Shown here piece after piece: positions 22,886 to 64,000 of a stretch of DNA of 64,000 bases; position 1 is the first letter of the stretch, and every line of letters starts with the position of its first letter. Where the stretch lies: contig OX465105.1 in assembly GCA_949987565.1 (NCBI GenBank), forward strand, positions 4,236,159 to 4,300,158, in the 5' to 3' direction. The translations under genes and the position numbers were made by a program. The notes under the pieces were generated by a model, which saw nothing but the letters and a program-made list of their open reading frames with translations, ran no database searches and was not told the DNA's origin. This DNA comes from Luidia sarsii (taxonomy: Eukaryota; Echinodermata; Asteroidea; Paxillosida; Luidiidae).

Positions 22886-24068
22886 CCACCATGACTGTCC
22901 CCATGACTGCCACCTCATAATGTCATCCAAAGTTCAGCTCCAATGGTACTATGCGCTTCACGGTTGCCACTCGATATCCTTCAATGCCATATCACAGTGC
23001 TTGGGTTACCCCAGTGCCCTTTTCCAAAACCCGGCTTAGACTTCGGCCCCGACTTCGTCTCTGCTAGTGCTATCCAAATGCTGAAAACCCAGGTTGGAGT
23101 TCTCTGTTGAAGTTGAAACTGTGGGGTCTTTTTCAAAACGCTGTGCAACATTAAAAAAAAACGAAGCCGAAAGCCTCCCATTTTCATGTCTTGTACTTTA
23201 GAATGTATGACAGAAATGGTGACAAAGCCTGAGCATAAGCCGGTAAATCTCTCTTTTTACTTCAGCAAGAGATGCAACAACTGGACTTTGACAACGCCAA
23301 ACCTTCTAGTTTGCATCTCGGTTACAGACGTTGCAAAAAGACCCCATTGTCAGTATTATTGTTGTAGAATATTGAAACACTTTGCCACTTTCTATTCTTT
23401 TCAATTTGAATGTGTTAGATTACAAGTGTGTTTTGTCTGTGTTTACAAGTCTGTTTTGTCTGTCTTTTTTTAAAATCATAATTCCTTACTGAAGACAAAT
23501 TTAATAAGTATTTTACAGCAGTCCTTTGACCACCCACATAATGGGTCCAGACTTCAGGTATTGACTCCTCATTACTGTACCACTCGTCTGATAAGTGCAC
23601 CAGCCTAAAAAAATCTGTGCTCCACCCATTAGGAGGAAATTTTGAGTTACTTCACAAAATGCAGAAGTCAACATGCTTTGCGTACATGAGAATTATGCTT
23701 AACACAGCCAAAGGTGTTTATTTCTTGACTAGCACAAATGAATTCCCTGGAATTGGTCCCTGTATTGAATTCAATGGGGTGTTACCCTACTCCTCATATG
23801 AATCCCTTTCCCCTAGTATAACTATAGGCCCGATTGATCCCTGCTTTTCAAAATTTGCTCTTGCTAAAAAAATTTGAGTTGGTTGCACCACTTCATGTAC
23901 TTAGTGTGCTGTAGGTTCAGTGCAGTGTCTGATTGCCGGCTTGAAAGATAGCCTACAATGTACAGCAATCTAATTAACTGCATATCAGGCATGGCAATTT
24001 CCTCAAGGAATTGCATTCTCACTGACACAAATCATGATGCATATGTGTGACCAGAAATATGAATGTAC

Positions 24069-24181
24069 TTGCTTCAGGAAATGTTCGCCAGTCAAGAAAT
24101 GTTACACATTTTCATTGAGCATTATCCCACGCATTATTTGTATCATTTTGGCAAACTCCACTTTATTTATTTAAATTCTCC
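24069..24181 (+). repeat. 115-bp segment duplicated at 24826-24940
   Basis: ACTTGCTTCAGGAAATGTTC through TTTATTTATTTAAATTC is repeated almost exactly at 24826-24940. Only the second copy is followed by the 20-bp satellite. The last 28 bp also border the second satellite at 29995-30022. Confidence 0.9.
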
Positions 24182-24274
24182 GTCTTGGTAAGTTTATCTT
24201 GTTGTTATTCAACAGTGTACAATTTGTGTAAAAACGGTAGTGCCAGTATTGTATAAAAACTGTATATTCTTCTT

Positions 24275-24280
24275 AATAAA
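24275..24280 (+). terminator. Probable KMT5A poly(A) signal
   Basis: An AATAAA in an A/T-rich context with a following T/G-rich stretch, 1.39 kb after the KMT5A stop. The 3' UTR would be 22886 to about 24300. Inferred from sequence only. Confidence 0.45.
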
Positions 24281-24941
24281 ATTGTTCTCTTGGATCTTCC
24301 AATTCACTGTTGATTATTTTGTCTTTGTTTATTCGTATTCTTTATTTATTTACCTAAATCTGAATACATGTATACACATGTATGTAAATGTAGATATTTT
24401 AGATAGAATACAGTATCATCATACTGTGCATCTATCTTGCATTACACATATACAGGTAGAGTACTTTCTTATCTCCAAAGAGCTTAGTATGCTTCATTTG
24501 ACAATCCTGAATAGTCCCTAAGAGGTATAATGAGAGACACATACAGCTTAGTTACAGCAAAGATATCAGTTCATTTGGGGCTATTCTAAGCATTTCTGCT
24601 TGGTTCTGAGCATCTGCTCATGATCTGGAACAAGTACATGCATGTACTTGGTTCTGACCAAAGATCCTAGAGTGCGCAAGATAGCCTACTGTTGCCGAGA
24701 TCACACGCAGCCGGATGAAGTACGCATTGGGCGCGCTTTCAGTTAGCAGAGTCACACATATGCCCTCCATTGCGTGGTCACGTGTTCACGCATCTAATGT
24801 ATCTTTGTCACAAGAAATACGATTGTACTTGCTTCAGGAAATGTTCGCCAGTCAAGAAATGTTACACATTTTCATTGAGCATTATCCCATGCATTATTTG
24901 TATCATTTTGGCAAACTCCACTTTATCTATTTAAATTCTGG

Positions 24942-25825
24942 CCACGTGTGCTTGGTTCTGGCCACGTGTGCTTGGTTCTGTCCACGTGTGCTTGAGTCTG
25001 GCGGCGTTAATTTTCTTGAGTCTGGCCATGTGTGCTTGGTTCTGACCATGTGTGCTTGGTTCTGACCATGTGTGCTTGGTTCTGACCATGTGTGCTTGGT
25101 TCTGACCATGTGTACTTGGTTTTGACCACGTGTGCTTGGTTCTGACCACGTGTGCTTGGTTCTGACCATGTGTGCTTGGTTCTGACCATGTGTGCTTGGT
25201 TCTGACCACGTGTGCTTGGTTCTGACCATGTGTGCTTGGTTCTGACCATGTGTGCTTGGTTCTGACCATGTGTGCTTGGTTCTGACCATGTGTGCTTGGT
25301 TCTGACCATGTGTGCTTGGTTCTGACCATGTGTACTTGGTTCTGACCACGTGTGCTTGGCTCTGACCATGTGTGCTTGGTTCTGACCATGTGTGCTTGGT
25401 TCTGACCATGTGTGCTTGGTTCTGACCATGTGTGCTTGGTTCTGACCATGTGTGCTTGGTTCTGACCATGTGTGCTTGGTTAATTCTGACCATGTGTGCT
25501 TGGTTCTGGCCACGTGTGCTTGGTTCTGACCACGTGTGCTTGGTTCTGACCACGTGTGCTTGTTTCTGGCCACGTGTGCTTGTTTCTGGCCACGTGTACT
25601 TGGTTCTGACCACGTGTACTTGGTTCTGACCACGTGTGCTTGTTTCTGGCCACGTGTGCTTGGTTCTGACCACGTGTGCTTGGTTCTGACCACGTGTACT
25701 TGGTTCTGACCATGTGTTCTCCGTTCTGACCATGTGTTCTCCGTTCTGACCACGTGTGCTTGGTTCAGACCATGTGTGCTTGGTTCAGACCATGTGTGCT
25801 TGGTTCTGGCCACGTGTACTTGGTT
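24942..25825. repeat. 20-bp satellite with E-box, about 44 copies
   Basis: The unit GCCACGTGTGCTTGGTTCTG (variants with CCATGTG) is repeated head to tail between the KMT5A and EP400-family 3' ends. Each unit contains a CANNTG E-box, often the palindromic CACGTG. A TAA-containing unit at about 25480 and a diverged start at 24990 are the only interruptions. The 172-268-codon open frames here are artefacts. Confidence 0.95.
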
Positions 25826-26740
25826 GTAGGCACAATCATGTAGGTTTTTTTTATCAAATTCACAGTCCCTTGCGCTAATTTTATTTCCACCCTATTTTTT
25901 TAATGTAATATTGGTTTATAGTTTTTATCTAAAGCACTGGGGAAATGCAGACCTACTTTCATGAATAACTTAGAATGCCAAAGGAAAACAAACTAAAATA
26001 AAACACCTTATTCTTTTTCCAATTTACATTTGTTTTATGTCATTAAGATGCTCCAGTTATAATCACAAACTTGTCTGATGAGGCTAACTGAAAGGTTAAT
26101 ATAAAGAGTACTTTCAATTTCAATGGGAGGGAGCCAGGGAGGGGAGGGAGAGAAGGACGTTTCACACACACATACACACACAAACACCTGTGCATCCTCC
26201 ACACTACATAACCTACAGACCACTCTGGTTTCTTCAATACACAGGCACATGCAGGAGGGTGGGGTTTTAAGGATTAGCCGCAAGGAATTTGAAGACACTA
26301 CAATGCCCCGACCTACAAAAAGTAAAGGGGATTTTGGTTAGAGGTCTTCCATCCAGTATCAAATAGACAGGCTCTATAAGGGTAGGAGTCTGGGTATGGT
26401 TTGAGAGAGTTGAGGGTAGCAAAGAAGAGCAACAATAATGATAAATTGAGAGGAGGGCGCATGCTTTTGTCTTCTCTGCTTTTCTTAAAAACTTCCTCTC
26501 CCGCTCAACAAAGTCTTAAACATGACACCACAGGACAAGTGGCGTCAAGGCATACGAATCAACAAAGCTGTCTTGCAGTCAATCAACTCATGTAAAGACA
26601 TTCTTTTTACAGGACTTGGAAATCAAGAGCCTCCAGTGTGATGGGAGAAGGGGTGCATTTGGTGAAATTTTTGGCAATGCTGTCCAGATACTGTCACACA
26701 CAATGCACCCCAACCCAGTTTACCATAACAACTAACTTCA
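25826..26740. other. Intergenic between convergent genes, no gene seen
   Basis: A/T-rich DNA with a CA-rich patch at 26165-26190. It probably lies beyond the 3' end of the EP400-family transcript. Confidence 0.5.
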
Positions 26741-26759
26741 CGGTTTTACAGCATTGCAT

Positions 26760-26765
26760 TTTATT
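26760..26765 (-). terminator. Probable poly(A) signal of the EP400-type transcript
   Basis: AATAAA on the minus strand (TTTATT on +), about 0.9 kb after the stop at 27671. This would make 26745-27670 the 3' UTR. Confidence 0.4.
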
Positions 26766-27670
26766 CATCCAACTTCAAAATATAAGAGCCTTATTCCGCC
26801 CACCTATAACAGTCTGAAGTGCACTGACCCTATTCTTTACAGAGAAACAAACTGGGTAGGGCATTTGTCTGGTTGCTGTAAAAAGCAAAGTGCCAATGGA
26901 TCTGCGGTCACGGTGATTCCAAGTCTTCAGGAAGAAGATGAAACAAAAAAATTTGCTTTGGCTGCAAGGGGATGGAGACACAACAGTGGTAAACATAACT
27001 TTAAACAAAAATGGAACCTGAGTTTAAAATTCTGAGTATCGACTGATCTTACTGAAGCAAATCCTCACAAAATGAAAACGGAATTTTGTTTCAAACATTT
27101 AGCCCCAAACTCAAACTTATCCCACAAAGTCAAACTGCCACACAAACACCTGAAAAAAAAAAAAAACCTTTGAAAAAAAAAAAAAAATGGGAAAATTTAA
27201 AATTCAAACTTAAACTGTGCAAAATTTAGTCCAATACCGAAGAATTGTGGAATCTTTGTCTCATGTTCTCACTGTGCACTAGCATGCCTAGTGATGAAAC
27301 CATTTTATGTGTGTTAGTATCTTCTCGTTCACAGTAACAGCTTTTGTGCAGTGAGTGCACCACGGGCCATGCGGTGTGACACAGCGCCAAGCATTCTGCC
27401 GTCAGCTATACAGTATTCAACCAGCAGACCAAGACACTGTCCCAAAGAGCCTGTAACTCTAGTATGGGTTGAAATAACCACTGAAGGGCAGGCTGGGGTT
27501 CTGCTGGTTAGGATGGAGTGGCCTTGGAAGTCAGATCCTCCCGCTCTTGGGATGCGCTGGTAGCTTGGGGGGGCAGGTACAATCATCAAAGCTGTGCCTA
27601 TTGAGTGGATGCATTTGGGCAAGGACTGGAGGTGGACCCAGTCCCCACCTTGTCGGTGTAGTTTGTGCCC

Positions 27671-63903
<36,233 letters not shown>

Positions 63904-64000
63904 CTGGATTGGAGCCATCCCACGGGCCGAAAAAAACAAAAACAAAAACGACAAAAGAAAACGAAAATCAGGAACATGCAAAAGGACTCACCAAACCCGA

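Noticed and set aside
24927..25813. 268-codon HTWSEPSTHGQNQ-type repeat protein on the minus strand
   Set aside because: It comes from the 20-bp satellite read in three shifted frames every 60 bp. It starts and ends with the array.

Overview
This is animal nuclear DNA. The genes have many small exons with GT-AG introns, and the introns are full of satellites, foldback elements and tRNA-derived SINE-like repeats. The proteins match vertebrate families exon by exon. However, the introns, the repeat content and a combined EP400/SRCAP-like gene do not look vertebrate. A marine invertebrate deuterostome (echinoderm or amphioxus type) is my best guess; the species cannot be fixed from the sequence alone.

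Four genes are supported. (1) The last four coding exons of short-chain acyl-CoA dehydrogenase (ACADS, + strand, 1407-7385); earlier exons lie left of the window. (2) An intronless HNK1ST/CHST-family carbohydrate sulfotransferase (- strand, 10642-11799), with a TATA-like box about 75 bp upstream of its start. (3) A complete seven-exon KMT5A/PR-Set7/SETD8 histone H4K20 monomethyltransferase (+ strand, 16617-22885). (4) The C-terminal part of a SWR1/INO80-class remodeller of the EP400/SRCAP/Domino family (- strand, 63903 down to 27671); its helicase core lies right of the window. The reading frames and splice phases of all inferred exons join without a frame break (KMT5A 372 aa; EP400-type tail 1529 aa; alternative SRCAP/DOM-B-type tail 1446 aa).

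The most interesting feature is the EP400-family gene, which appears to have two mutually exclusive 3' ends. One is a giant exon (61526-57603) that ends in an AT-hook. The other uses an internal donor in that same exon (after 61392), skips 9.8 kb to a 33-nt microexon, and continues through the EP400-type SANT domain and Q-rich tail. This resembles Drosophila domino (DOM-A/DOM-B) and would be one gene doing the work of vertebrate EP400 plus SRCAP.

The non-coding DNA is unusually structured. It holds a 23-copy hairpin satellite with higher-order organisation (47.05-50.5 kb), a 0.7-kb inverted repeat flanking the last ACADS exons, and a 2.6-kb hAT-like insertion with an exact 8-bp target duplication (35244-37838). 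There are two E-box-containing 20-bp satellites, introns whose sense strand is almost pure pyrimidine, and a templated rearrangement that duplicated the end of KMT5A exon 1. KMT5A and the EP400-family gene converge tail to tail and both act on chromatin. ACADS, KMT5A and EP400 (and CHST11) all lie on human 12q, so the neighbourhood may be an ancient linkage group.
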